Assembly: GCF_933775445.1 (NCBI RefSeq)
Contig: NC_065876.1
Span: forward strand, 4,836,001 to 4,900,000
DNA: 64,000 bases
From: Argentina anserina
Lineage: Eukaryota > Streptophyta > Magnoliopsida > Rosales > Rosaceae
Direction: 5' to 3'
This document shows positions 46,564-59,500 of this stretch, piece after piece. A program made the translations under genes and the position numbers. Position 1 is the first letter of the stretch. The number at the start of each line of letters is the position of its first letter. The notes beneath the pieces were generated by a model, which worked only from the letters and a program-made list of their open reading frames with translations, had not been told where the DNA came from and did not search any database.

Positions 46564-46719
46564 AATTAAGAGCCTAAATATTATGGACCTCACTCGCAGA
46601 ATTTTCAGTCAACACGTGAAACAGCCAGCCGATAATAATGATGGAATGAAACCAACCTTTGGACTAGCTTTTATGATTGATTCTTAATCTAATTTTATGT
46701 TCATCTTCATGCATTGAGT

Positions 46720-47000
46720 AATGTTTATTTTTTAATATCGACATGACAACTCATTAGCATGTTATTTTCTTAATGTCAACTTCTTCCACTGCTTTAAACT
46801 AGTAATTTCTCAACGACTACAGCTAATACCAACTTTCAAGTTGATCCTATAAAAAATGCCAATCAGCCGATCTAAAAGTACTTGAGAACAATCCAATAGA
46901 TCTCTGATAAGTTAACTTATATAGTTTATACTATATTCACGATGATTTGTCTACTAAACATGCATTAAATGCTTGTAATAAAACGTAGCAGGGTAGGTTC
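46720..47000. repeat. Duplicated block matching 36280-36640
   Basis: Same orientation as the 36-kb block, and it continues with AAACGTAGCAGGG repeats to about 47100. Confidence 0.8.
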
Positions 47001-47149
47001 TATCTTATTTTTATATGACCGTAGACAGAAACGTAGCAGGGCATGTTCTATCTTATTTTTAAAGTTTTAAACCTATCTACATATATTTTGATTAAAAAAA
47101 ACTATCTACATATATATGATTGTAGATCTTAAATAAGAATCATCTTGTT

Positions 47150-47470
47150 GAGGACCAAAGAAATTCACTAATTTTTCTATCTTATATTTAGATCTTCACT
47201 GTTTAGTTTATATATATATATATATGAGTAGATCATCCTTACAAATTTTGTGCAAATTAAAAATCGTTAAGACATTCATAAATGTGATTTACTCATTATG
47301 AACTTAAATGGTTCATGTTTGATAATTTTAGTTCGTTTACTAATTTGATCTACTTTAATATCTTAACCATTACTAAATTTACTGAAAATTTATACAAGTA
47401 ATTTACTTATATAGACCTAAAATCTAAACGGTTGAGATGATAAAATGTAACCGAAAAATATGTCTAATTA
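47150..47470. repeat. Foldback-family fragment
   Basis: Facing blocks around an internal TGAACTTAAATGGTTCA centre resemble the foldbacks at 12.7-13.8 kb and 33.2-33.7 kb. Confidence 0.5.
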
Positions 47471-47639
47471 ACAATTCAGTGTTTGGTTCTCAACTAGTTC
47501 TTAACAAGATAATCCTTATTGGAAAATCTCAATTAATACTTTAAAAACGAGAGATATCGGAAATATCATAAATATATGTTAGATAAAGAGTTTTATTCAA
47601 GAAAATTATACTATAATTTATAAATATTGATGCATTGGC

Positions 47640-48260
47640 TATGTGATTGGAGGACGGGGAACATCTCTTTCCTTTTTCTCTTTACTCTCGCATACACTGA
47701 GGGCATTGTATGTTTTAAGTGTGTGTGTTGAGAGGGGGGATACACATGTCTATTATTGAGTCATATGAAATAATAAAAAAACAAAACAACAATCCAAAAA
47801 TATTTTGTTTGCTTATTGTTTGTTTGTTTTTATTTTAAGTCTTAGGATTGCCCCTAACTATCAAAGATGATACTGTCTCAAAATTATGATTGAAAAAATG
47901 AATCGCAAGACCAAATTGATTGCAATTTTATCTTTGGTTAATTGGTATATATGGAAATTGTATGACTTGTAGTAGATGAGGAATTAAAACTTTGATACAT
48001 ATTATGAGCTTTTAAAGACTTGTTTGATTTATAAAACCCACTTGTGAGTTTTGAGCCTTTATGCATGCATTATTTGTTGAGAGTTATGAAACCCAGATGG
48101 TTATATTTTGTTGCAAAACCTCATTGTTCTTTCTTGTTGATCAATTTTCATGTCATAACTTGCTCTTTGTAATCATCGAGACTTTATAGTCATAATATAC
48201 CTGATTTTGGAAAGGATAAGAGGCACCTAGGATTAGGGCGGACCTATTTAGGTCTTATGG
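47640..48260 (+). mobile_element. Possible remnant of a Gypsy (Athila/Tat-like) 3' region
   Basis: The stretch CACTGAGGGCATTGTATG, then TTTTAAGTGTGTGTG and a GAGAGGGGGG purine run near 47690-47745, resembles the conserved 3' untranslated segment of Athila/Tat-type elements. No ORF is present. Weak evidence. Confidence 0.35.
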
Positions 48261-48985
48261 GGTTTCGACACCCCCACCACGTGGTTGATTCTGATTGATA
48301 TATAATTTAACTAATGTAGTTCAATTCGGCCATTAGCCTTATATTATTAATATATTTTATTATTTTGTTTAGATCATTAGCCCAAGCCAGATATTTCTCT
48401 CAAATTCTCTTGATTCCAAATGTAATTCCATTGCATTTCTATTTTGAAGTTTTGTAGTATGTGTTATTTTTCATTGAGAATAGAACAGTTTGAAAAAAAA
48501 ACAATAAGGATAAAGGAAGATGAGATTATTATTTTTTGAAAATGAAAGGAAATGTAATGATATCAAAATGTATTTAATTATCGATTATGTAATTAGTTTT
48601 TCTTAAAATTTAATTAATAAAAAATAAATAAATATTAACATACTTAATAGTCATTTTGTACTAGAGTAATATAGTATTTCAATAATTCAGAGAAATTAGG
48701 TGGACAAAACATGATTTAATTCAAGTCGTGAGGCCCAAAATCACATTTCATGTAATTATTACCGGTCCAGTAATAAAACTGAAAATATAAGGAAACATAA
48801 AAATGGAGTTTACACAATAACACACACACTCCTCTCATGTGCATTTCAAACTTGCGCTTTCATTGATATAATAGCTAGGCTATGCGTTTTGGTTTATTCG
48901 CCCTATAGTACGCCCGTGTACTATATGGTTGCTATGATGTATCGCCTTCTTGACCTTGATTAATATTAAATCCTTCATTTAAAAA

Positions 48986-50104
48986 AAGAGTTTTTTTCAC
49001 CAACAGTGCCTAAATTCTGTTGTACTTACCAATGTGATACCTCAACTCTTAATCGTACCAATGTGATACCCAGACTCTAGTATTGCTATCATTGAAGTAC
49101 TTCCGTCAGTTTTTTTCAACTTCTCTGTCATCTTGGTGACGTGGCAAGTACGTGAGGCCCACAAATAGGGTTAAAAGACAAAATTAACCTCATCTGAGAG
49201 GAGCAATGTTTTTCCCGCCCTTTACCTTGAGAAAGACACCCAACAATTCCAATTTTGGCGCCAATTTTCCCTTCATACTCCTTAATTTGTGTCTCTTATC
49301 TAAACTAAAGAACTACCGCCAACCAGTCGACCACAATCTGATAAAACCTAGATCAATCTCATTTTCTATTTTTACCCTAGCACTTGTTAAACTAACAGAA
49401 TAAATATAGAAATTTATATGGAACATCTCATTTCCACAATCTCATAAGAATATAGAAACACATAACTTAACGAAATTCAAATACATGTTTAAGTACCATT
49501 AGTTGCCACCTTTTATGTTGATCTGCCATGATCTACCATTAGTTCTTACAAGCAAAAATCATGGCAGATCAACATAAAAGGTGGCAACTAATGGTACTTA
49601 AACATGTATTTGAATTTCGTTAAGTTATGCGTTTCTATATTCTTATGAGATTGTGGAAATGAGATGTTCCATATAATTTTCTATATTTATTCTATTAGTT
49701 TAACAAGTGCTAGGGTAAAAATAGAAAATGAGATTGATCTAGGTTTTATCAGATTGTGGTCGACTGGTTGGCGGTAGTTATTTAGTTTAGATAAAAGACA
49801 CAAATTAAGGAGTAGGAAGGGAAAATTGGCGCCAAAATTAGAATTGTTGGGTGTCTTTCTCAAGGTAAAGGGCGGGAAAAACATTGCTCCTCTCAGATGT
49901 GGTTAATTTTGTCTTTTAACCCTCTTTGTGGGCCTCACGTACTTGCCACGTCACCAAGATGACGGAGAAGTTGAAAAAAACTGACGGAAGTACTTCAATG
50001 ATAGCAATACTAGAGTCTGGGTATCACATTGGTACGATTAAGAGTTGAGGTATCACATTGGTAGGTACACCAGAATTGAGACACTGTTGGTGAAAAAAAC
50101 TCTT
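48986..50104. mobile_element. 1.1-kb near-perfect palindromic foldback element
   Basis: The two arms (about 48986-49532 and 49558-50104) are near-identical inverted copies around a loop of about 25 bp. Paired blocks include AAGAGTTTTTTTCACCAACAG with its complement at the far end, and TTGATCTGCCATGAT with its complement at the loop. Each arm holds a mirror-image 65-codon frame (49206-49403 +, 49687-49884 -), which I regard as non-genic. A transcript would fold into a long hairpin. Confidence 0.92.
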
Positions 50105-50436
50105 AAAAAAATGCATTTCAAACTTCTTCTGTTTTTTTTTTTTACAATTTCATTAAAATGAACAGCCAAACCATTACAGAACCAGCAATAGCTAAAGCTA
50201 AGGAACCGGTTCAAGTACAGTTTCATTTAACAACACTGAAAGGAAATAAAGAGGAGGCCTACAAGCAGCCTTTATTTAAGGATGTGACATAGAAACAGGA
50301 TTGCGGGGTACATGATTATCACAGAAAAGAAAAATAAATAGATATTAAAAAGAAAATGCTGTAAAAACGAACCCCATGGCGAAGGTGAGGGTACCGGTGT
50401 CACCTACAAGTATTTAGCTCGTGCGTGACAAGACTT
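50105..50436. other. 3' flank of the VWA gene
   Basis: A poly(T)-rich start (50130-50145) and AT-rich sequence that presumably contains the 3' UTR of the minus-strand gene. No separate feature. Confidence 0.4.
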
Positions 50437-52525
50437 TCAAGGTTTTCCTTGAGCAGGTTTTCCTGTGAACATTCCTATTCCTGGCATTGCCATGCCTTTT
50501 ATTTTGTTGGCCATGTCATTCATGAATTTCACTGCCATTTCAAGCTTATTAAGTATGACCTTCTTATCCTCCTCCTCCGTGGGCACTCGATAACCAGTGG
50601 GATTCTGGTCAAATAACATAGCTTGTTGCATGAAGAGGTCCATAAGGGGAGTGGTGAACATACCCACCTTAGAGGGATCAGCATTTGGGAGAGGTTGCGC
50701 ACGTTGGGAATCATGAGAGGCCTCAACAGCAAGCGCAAAAGCACGCCCTTGTTTGTCGTAGGTTTCTTGGGATACCATGAACACAAGGAGCTGGTCCAGC
50801 TGAGCCCTGAGTATAGCATCAACCTCCTTCACCGAAAGTTTTGTTTTGGCATCTTGCAGCTTTTTCCTGGCCTCCTCCAGCTTCTTGGCGTCAGCCAATA
50901 ATCTTGCTTCTTTCATCGAGCTTGCAGTTCCGATACGTTTTTCCTCAGCAAGCACCTCTTCCCTCTCCGCCTCACTTGAACCAGCGACGCGGGTCACATT
51001 TGAAATTATCTTGTTAGTCTTATAAGTATCCTTCCCACCAACCCTGCAGTGCAGGCATACATATATGTCTATTATACTTGTTCTTCTTATGAGATTTGAT
51101 ATAAATTGTAATAAGAGGTAACTGAAACCGAGTATATATACCTGTACCGGTACGAAATTGTGAAATAGTTGGCTCCCAACCGATTTTTAACCTCTGGGAG
51201 AGTAAGATCCACAAGGACCTTGCGGATCTCTCTGTCGTACAATGACCCAAATTTAACAGTTACAGGCTCGACGTCCTTACTGCCCTTGTTTTGTTGATAA
51301 TTTCCGGCATTCACGGCAGTAAATTTAGCACCCTTATCTAGTGTGATGGTGAGGTCCAGGTCCTCAATAGCCACGTTTAGAAGCCCAGCCAAAGACATAG
51401 AGAACGCAACATTCAACTTATCCAATTCTACAACATCTGCATAGGTTCCTCCATTCTTTGCGATGGCTCTGAGCACCTGCATACGCACACATGAAGAAAA
51501 ATCACCTTATTAGTGAAGGGTAAATTTCAACCGGATCTCATCAAGTTAACTTTGTTTGGACGAAAGTAGTACTGGATCGAATATGTGACATCGCCTGTTA
51601 AACAAACAGAATTAAAAAAAAGAAGTAAATCTCAAAATTCAAACTACCTCCCCATCGCAGTCACTACCAAAACCGAATGTGTAGACCGGAACGTCGCCGA
51701 CGGAAACATTGGCAGCATCACTCTCATCGTCTTCTATCCCATCGGACATAAGCATGATGGCAGCACGGCGCCGTTTGGAGCGAGTGCGTTCATTCAGTAT
51801 TTTCATGGCCATTTTAAGGCCAGCTTCTGTGTTTGTGCTACCACGCGCTACTAAACCATTGACGTCATTTGTAATATTTGTTCGAGAATCTTCAGTCATC
51901 TGGCGCAACGGGCACCGCCTGTCGGCCTTCCTGTTGAAAGTGACGACCGACAAACGATCGGTACGGCCAAGTTTCTGGACCAAGAACTGCATGGCAAGTT
52001 GCATTTTTGCGATCTTGGTTCCCTGCATGCTACCGCTGACATCTAGGATGGTTACAAGATCCACCCCTAATCTGCCCTCACCGGATCCTACCCCCTTGAG
52101 CTCCAGCAACACCTTAAATGGGCTTTCCTCCAGTGGTGCCTCCTGCTTGTTGATGATTCTCGCCTCTGTGTTTCCATCCAGTTCAAGACTTGCTTCTTCC
52201 TCTGTAGTAAGCCAAGGAATATTGAAATTAGTTTATTTCCTCGATCTTAAACGGGCAGGTAAGAACCATATATATACACATGGTTATAGACATATATAGA
52301 CAATCAAGTGTTAAAACCTGTGCTATTCTGTTTCCGAATTGGCTCATCATCGTTGTAGATCGACATCTTCGCACCAATTAAAATTCTTACTTGTATCGTT
52401 TTTTTTTTTGGATCAACAACCAAATCTATATTCAATCTGCATTCTGGAGCTTCTATATATAGCGTGCTGAGTGGGAAATGAGTGAGTTGCTTGATGTAAA
52501 TGGCCCCCGGCTCACCCGTCACCAC
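50437..52525 (-). CDS. von Willebrand factor A domain protein
   Basis: The model is complement(join(50437..51043, 51142..51476, 51648..52201, 52318..52525)), 567 residues, all GT-AG. The VWA domain has a full metal-ion-dependent adhesion site: DVSGS (exon 2), the Thr of GSTNTEAG, and LMSDG. A beta-rich region follows (DREIRKVLVDLTLP), then a helical, Lys/Glu-rich C-terminus (EARKKLQDAKTKL). The closest plant family by layout is the VWA proteins related to WAV3/EDA40, but I see no N-terminal RING, so E3 ligase activity is not supported. The start is ambiguous: the ATG at 52525 or the internal one in front of SIYNDDEP (about 52360). The flanking sequence on both sides is transposon-derived, yet the ORF is clean. 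Confidence 0.87.
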
Positions 52526-52749
52526 ATGGCATGGTTTGAGTTATATGAATTATATTTATGTTGTATGAATTATATTAAAAGACTATGCTGATCGAGATGG
52601 CCAGATGGGCATTGGTTTTCAATTAATCTGACCTTTGATTGTATTCACACTTGAATAGTCTTGGTCAAGTAGCGCACATCTATCATTCCATTTTGCTAAC
52701 GTCATGTGTTGATGTCAGGAAAAATAGTTATTGGTTTTTATTTTATTTT

Positions 52750-53400
52750 TGTTGTAGGAAAAATTAATATAACAATAGAGATGACATAGAGATTATAGAG
52801 ATCATTAGAGTCATCATCTTATTCATTGATAAAAACTTTTACTTATAGAAGATTACAAAGATATAACATAATAAAGTAGGAATTCTATCACTAGTAGTAA
52901 TGCTAAACCTATCACTACATGGTATACTAATTTTTTATTCTATTAGGAATAGACCAAGACACACCAAAAGTGATTTTCCTATAACACTCCCCATTGTGTT
53001 GCGCGTCTATTCGGTGCGTTAATGTTAAACATAACACACCAATCTTCATTTCAAAGATAACAAGTGTAAGGTAGATTCCTCATTATGTCTACATCTCCCC
53101 TTGATAACTACATCGATCAAGGGAGCCGATATTTAGACATAAATAGTGCATGCAATGTTGTCTTGTTAAAAACCTTACCAAGTAACAAAAACCTTATAGG
53201 TGAAAAATAACCTTAGTCGAATGAGAAAAAAAGTTCAACGCACCCTTCACATTTGAAACTATCATGTAATGTGCTAGACATCCTTGAATGTTTGCACCTC
53301 CCCTTAATTCATGGGTGCTTTAAACGACCCTAGCATATCAATGCTTAACATGTTTTTTCAAATGTGGCATTGGGTAATGATTGAACTTAATCATGTTGTA
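52750..53400 (-). mobile_element. 3' end of a Copia element (LTR plus 3' UTR), truncated
   Basis: An LTR of 237 bp (52750-52986) starts TGTTGTAGGA and ends TCCTATAACA. On the minus strand it is preceded by AATGGGGAG, a polypurine-like tract. The adjoining 400 bp resembles the 3' UTR of the intact Copia element: CACTCCCC.TTGTGT.GC, AAAAACCTTACCAAG, CAACGCACC and CATCTCCCC. Coding sequence is missing. Confidence 0.7.
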
Positions 53401-53429
53401 TTTTCCTCAAATATGATCAATTTCACTTT

Positions 53430-54262
53430 GATCATGAGGAGAAGACTGCTTGTGAACTTAAAACTTAAGTTTGCGCTGAAAAACAGATTTTCACACATCA
53501 TGAACTTTCATTGCTTAGACCAAGATATGTTTTTTCCCATTGGGTTTTCACTTGGCGAGGTTTCTAATGAGGCGACCTATGAGAACATTTAGATCAATGC
53601 AAGGATGTGTTGTACTTCTGTCTCTTTTGAACATTGAGTTTTCTCTTTGTAAGGTTTTAAAGACAACCTAGATGTGCATTCAACTTCTATGATTAAGTTA
53701 CTAATCAGCGAGAGTCGTTGTGTATACATCAGGAGGAGTATACGTAACATGTTTTGAAGTTGGTGCGTTGCGCTCTAGTTTTTCTTCGCCAAAGTCTTTT
53801 GTTTTGCCCACGTGGTTTTTTGTTTGACTTGGAAAGTTTTTACTGACGCAATACCATATGCACCACGATGTATACATTAGGAGGAGTATACGTAACATGT
53901 TTTGAAGTTGGTGCGTTGCGCTCTAGTTTTCCTTCGCCAAAGTCTTTTGTTTTGCCCACGTGGTTTTTTGTTTGACTTGGAAAGATTTTACCGACGCAAT
54001 ACCATATGCACCACGATATATTAGGTACACGATATAAGGGGGAGTGTTCTAGGAAATTACGTTTCCGTCGTTCCCGGTGATGTGTCTTCACCTACTACAA
54101 CCGTGATTATGTTATAATTTTCCCTATTGTAATAGATAAAGTATCTTGTAATATATAAGAAATCTAGATCCTTCAGGATCTCTTTGTAATGCATATATAA
54201 AGGAATTCTATTAATGATATCAATGCAACTATTCATTCCCTCTGATCGATTATCCGAGAACA
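53430..54262 (+). mobile_element. 3' end of a second Copia element, plus strand, truncated
   Basis: It ends with the LTR 54045-54262 (TGTTCT...AGAACA, 218 bp, with a TATATAAAGG box near 54195), preceded by AAGGGGGAG. The region before it carries the GGTGCGTTGCGCTC and GTTTTGCCCA 3' UTR motifs also seen, on the other strand, in the intact element. No coding region remains. Confidence 0.7.
53721..54016. repeat. 148-bp direct tandem duplication
   Basis: 53721-53868 and 53869-54016 are two near-identical copies (TGTATACAT..AGGAGGAGTATACG to CACCACGA). It sits in the Copia 3' UTR. Confidence 0.9.
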
Positions 54263-54789
54263 ATTGCTATTTTTTTTCAAAGAAAAACCATTTTTATTAG
54301 AATCGAGGCTTGAAGCCAATAAGTCTACCTTAATAAAAGGAACCTAAAAAAGTGAAAATAAAGCTATTAGAGCATCTCCCAGAGTCCGAATAGGCCAAAG
54401 GCTGACCCATTCAGCCAAAGTAGGTCAAGTCTAAGATCCCGGACCAAACTCCTAGCATTGACCTCGATCTGGTACGTCATCCTGCTAGCAACATACACGC
54501 TCCACAGCCAGCTCCCACCCCGACCCGTTTGACCAACGACACTACCTCACCTTCTAGAGGTTTCTTCTTCCAGTCGATGTGACTGGCGGTGCCACATATA
54601 TCGATGTGCTACCCGGAACATAGCTGCAACATAAGCAACATCAGCGAGCCATGCCACAACGCCAATATATGCCCACCACCTCCGACATCCACAACCTCAC
54701 TCGTCAGCTCCACGAAAACTTAGAATGAGAACCCGCGACCTCTTAGTCTATTGCGACAAAAGGATTTAATCGACACCACTTACAGTTGT
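54263..54789. other. Gene-free stretch
   Basis: It begins with a T-rich run and has mixed base composition. No supported gene or repeat. Confidence 0.4.
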
Positions 54790-55648
54790 TGTTATAGGGG
54801 AAAATTTCTGATTGACTTTCACCCACCAATAAGTTTCGGATTGGAGCGGAAGCGGATCTTGTAACACGAATATTAATCGTCAAAGATTGGGGGGGGGGTA
54901 CTTGTAGAAAACTCTTCGACGCTTTAGTAAGTTTCTTTTTTATATGAGAAGCAAATACAAATGGAATTCAATGTCTTACCTTCTTGCAACTTCTGATGTC
55001 TTTTATAACTCGTATTTACTCTCATGATATTGAATAATTCCCCCCACAATGCCCCTAAATTTTCTCTTTGGGCTCTACCCAAAGGAAATTTTTTATCTAT
55101 GTCGCTCGCCACCTTCCAACATTGTTGATGACTTTACCCTGTCGACGATTTAGCTGACTAGTACCTCATCTACTCAAGCAAGTTTTTTCAGTCAGAGGAT
55201 TTTCGTTTGGAATTTCTTTTTTTCATCGTGAACTCCACAATCTTTATTCTGCTCAGCATTATTCTCCTCATTTAGGGATTGATTTAATACTGGATTGTTC
55301 TTTTTCACGGAATGATCTTTTCATTCATGAGTTGCTCTTTTTCACGGATTGCGCTTTTCATTCGTGAATTGTTCTATCCAATTCCTTTCAACTCGAATAG
55401 TTATGATTTTGGATTGCCATTTCCGACCGCTTTTAGGTTTTGAGTTTAACCACGAATTGCGTTGTCCGACTTCTTGGAGGTCATATGCAGATAACATATC
55501 ACATCCTCCCTCGCCCTTTTCAAGATTTTGTTTGGCTAGCAATTGCCAGAAGTTCTGCCAGTGCATTTATAAAACTCCTTCATTGAACATTTTTAGATGA
55601 ACATCCTCTCGCATTGCTTACCAACAAAAGTCTCTTTTACCATCATGG

Positions 55649-56010
55649 ATAACGCTAGACCACATTGCCCCTTGTATTTCTTTGGAATGGTTGGAACAAT
55701 AAAACAAAGAAAAACATATACACAAGCGGACTAAGCCTACAAGGCTTCAACCCGTATTTCGTACGGTTTATCCTCTTAGCGGTGGCGGGGTTGAGTCTCC
55801 CTATCAGCATCATCCAAAGGGTAACCAATATATAAACCACCCCATGGATTTGTGTCATCATTAGCTAAAATCGGGTAATTTCCTGAAACAGATATTTGGA
55901 AAACTAACCAGATTTGTAAGTTGCCCCTTGCCATAAAGATTCATCTGTATGAAAAATACATAAATGTTGATCAATTGTGCCCATGCAATTTGGTGTGCGG
56001 ATTTATGCAT
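55649..56010. other. Interior of the LARD-like element
   Basis: Non-coding. I see no domain or gene in 55049-56010. Confidence 0.4.
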
Positions 56011-56029
56011 CTGTTACGTGGATCATGCC

Positions 56030-56400
56030 TTAATATGTAAGTTACCATCATGCCCCAACATGCGTAAATGTAGTCATGCCCCAGCATGTGAAAATATAGC
56101 CATCCCCCAACATGTATGCATCTCAGTCATGTCCCCAACATGTATATAAATGTTATCCAGATCTAGAGCTGTGTTACGTCTTGCCTCAATTATTCCCTCA
56201 AAGCACGGCCGCCCGGATTATTTCCTCGAGACCTGCCACCCCGATTATTTCCTCGGGTCCTGACCGACCCAATTATTTCCTCGAATTCTAGCCATCTTTT
56301 CCTATCTGAATCTTTCCTTGAGCCTTGGCCGCCCTGATTCTTTCCTTGGGCCCTGGCCACCTCGATTCTTACATCAGGCGCATACGGACTTGATTATCTC
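56030..56400. repeat. Degenerate tandem repeats in the LARD interior
   Basis: Two arrays are present: a CATGCCCCAACATG-type unit at about 56048-56155, and a roughly 33-bp unit with GATTATTTCCTCG and GCCCTGGCCGCC cores at about 56185-56395. Confidence 0.75.
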
Positions 56401-56592
56401 CTTGAGATCAAGATATCTTCACCATGAGATCCGCCATTCCCTATACTGGTACGCATCACTGATCTCGTCGTCAAATGAGTAGTATTATGATGCAACATCT
56501 TCTCGAATTTCCTTTGGCAGGATCTTCTTGGTCCCACTTTTTTTTCGAAGCTTCTCGAGCTCTTGTTTTATCTGCTCAACCTCATTGGGAGG

Positions 56593-59500
56593 CAGAGGCG
56601 GATCTATGCCTAAGAAGAGTGGGACTCAAGTCCCACCCAAAATTTTATAGAGAAAAAAAATCCTATGTGTATGTATTGGTTTTTTATAGGGTACATGATA
56701 TCTATTATGATCAAGTCCCAGGCAATCTGTTGGTTAATATTGGACTTGATCTTGATGATTGTATGGTCTTGGGCTTGCCACATAGCATTGGACTTATTTG
56801 GACTTACTCAATTAAACAAGGACAAGTCCAACTTAAAAGTCTCCTCTTTTCCCTTTCGTTGAAAACAAAGAAAAAGGGTGCTTCTCAGTTCTCTGACTTC
56901 TCTCCTCTCAAGTCGCTGTCGTCCCACTTCTTCACTTTATCTCTGTGACTCTATGATTCGATTCCATCCAACTGATCTAAGCAAATGAAGCAATCGATCA
57001 TCCTATATCTCCCGCCACTCAAGTACTCCACAACTGATTCATCATCTCCATCTCGGGACCATCTGTAAGTGTTCAATCTAAATTAAAATTAGGGATTGGG
57101 GGATATCTTATTAGCTGTCAATCCCTTCCATTGTTACTTTTAAACTATTGTTCTTGTCATTTTATAACTTTTCAATTTGTTTTGAATAGGTTATTGATCT
57201 CAAAGTCTCAAAAGGATTAAAAGTTGGTGTTTGAGAATTGGGGTCTTGCTGTGCTTTAACATGTTGTTCTTTTTTGTAATTGTTAATTTATTTGTTGTGT
57301 ACTTGTGTGTGCTATAACTGACTGTATTACAGAATTCCTAAACAAAATTTTCTTAATTCATATTGTATAGGTGATTGTAGCATGTCGAATGAGCAACCAA
57401 AAAAAGGAAGAAAAACTTGATCAGTTCATACTTTACAAAGTCTGATCGTGGTGATGCTACTGCTAGTGATGCTCCAACACCAAGCTCTCCAGTAATTCCT
57501 CCTAAGATTCAAAGCAGTGGTATTGACTCTTTGAATAATACCAATGCTATTGAACGTGACCTAGGAAAACGCTGCCCTATATGGAAATATCCTGTCAATG
57601 AACGTGATTCGATCAGAAGAGCATATAGTCTGTTGGGACCAATGCAACCTGAATGTGAGTTCCCTTACTCTCAATTTAGTTATCAACAACGCAAGTTTCA
57701 GTTTTCTTGGTTTAAAGATAATCCATGGCTTGAGTATTCAGAAGCTAAGGATATGGCATATTGTTTTCCTTGTTTCCTTTTTGCTACTGAAAATCCTTTG
57801 AACAAAGCATTCATCATTGAAGGGTTCAAAAATTGGAAGAGGACTGTGCCTAGTGATAATGCTTTTCTGAATCATGTAGGAGGAATTACATCATCACATA
57901 ATAGTGCAATGCAAAAGTGGGATGCATTACGAAACCCATCTAGCCAAATTGAGCCAATCTTTAGTTCAAAATCAGCAAAAGATATAGAGGATAACCAGTT
58001 AAGGCTCATAGCTTCTATAGAGAGTGTTAGATATCTAGCTAGCCAAGGAATTGCCTTTAGAGGCCATGATGAATCCGAAGAGTCATTGAATCAAGGACCT
58101 TTTAGGCAGCTTATCAAATCCTTTAGAAGAGTTAGTCTAGATATTAAAAGAGTTATAGAAAATGCTCCTAAAAATTCCAAGTATATTAGTCCTTCAATTA
58201 AAAAAGACATTCTTAATATTCTTGGTAACCAAGTGAGGGGTATGATTTGTGAAGAAGTTGGGGCTGCAAAATATTGTCTTCTTGTTGATGAAGCTATAGA
58301 TGTTTCTAATAAGGAACAAATAGCGATTATTTTAAGATTTTTTGATTCTCTAGGTAAGGTTCGAGAACGTTTTTTTAAGATTGTAAGTGTTCCAAACACA
58401 AGCTCACAAACTCTTAAAGATGAAATATCTAAGGTTCTTACTCAGGACAAGCTTCAAGTTAGAAATATGCGTGGTCAAGGCTATGATGGTGCTAGCAACA
58501 TGAGAGGCATTTATAAAGGTTTACAAGCATTATTTCTTGAAGAGTGTCCTTATGCTTATTATGTGCATTGTTTTGCTCATCGTCTGCAACTAACACTAAA
58601 TGCTACTGCCAAGGGGGTACATGAAATTTGGAAATTCTTTTCCATGTTAAGTTTGATTGTGAACTTTATGAACTCTTCCGGCAAGCGTCACTCGGCCTTG
58701 AAAGCTGCTAGAAAAGAAGAAATTGCAGACTTGGTGGCTTGTGGTGAACTTGAAACCGATACAGGGGCCAATCAGATTTTTAGTATGCAACAAGCTGGTG
58801 CTACTCGTTGGGGCTCACATTATCGTTCAATTAGGGGTTTGATTGAATTTTTTGGTGCATCTAAAACAACTCTTGTTTATATGAGTGAGCAGGGACCAGT
58901 GGATCTTCAAAGAGAGGCTGGAGATGTTCTCAAAGCAATGCGGAAGTTTGTCTTTGTTTTTTGTTTGCTTCTCATGAACAAGGTAATGAAAATTACTGAG
59001 ACTCTTTCTCAGACATTGCAGCAAAAGTCTCTTGATTTTGTTCAAGCTATGCGGTTTGTGAAACATACAAAAGAATTGCTTGGAGACCTAAGGAAAGATG
59101 GATGGGCTGATTTCTTTGAACATGTGGAATCATTTTGTAAGAAACATGAAATTAAAATGCCTGATATGCATGCTAGTACATCTCATCGGTCTTCTATCAC
59201 TAATGAGCATCATTACCGTGTTGATATATTTAATGCTCTAATTGATTTTCAGCTAAGTGAGTTGGATGGAAGATTTTCAGAGCAAGCAACAGATCTTCTT
59301 AGTCTTGCTTCAACCTTGGATCCTCATTCTAATTTCAGTAAGTTTAAAACTGAACTTTTTCTTGATCTTGCAAGAAAATATTATCCTGAAGATTTTGATT
59401 ATGGTGAGATGCTTTCTCTTGAGTCAAAGTGTGCATACTATGAAAAAGACATGCTTGATGATGCTATGTTTAAGAATTTTTCATCTATTTGTGAGCTGTG

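Noticed and set aside
49206..49884. Two mirror-image 65-codon ORFs with similar products
   Set aside because: They are the same arm of a palindromic element read on both strands, so the similarity does not show coding selection.
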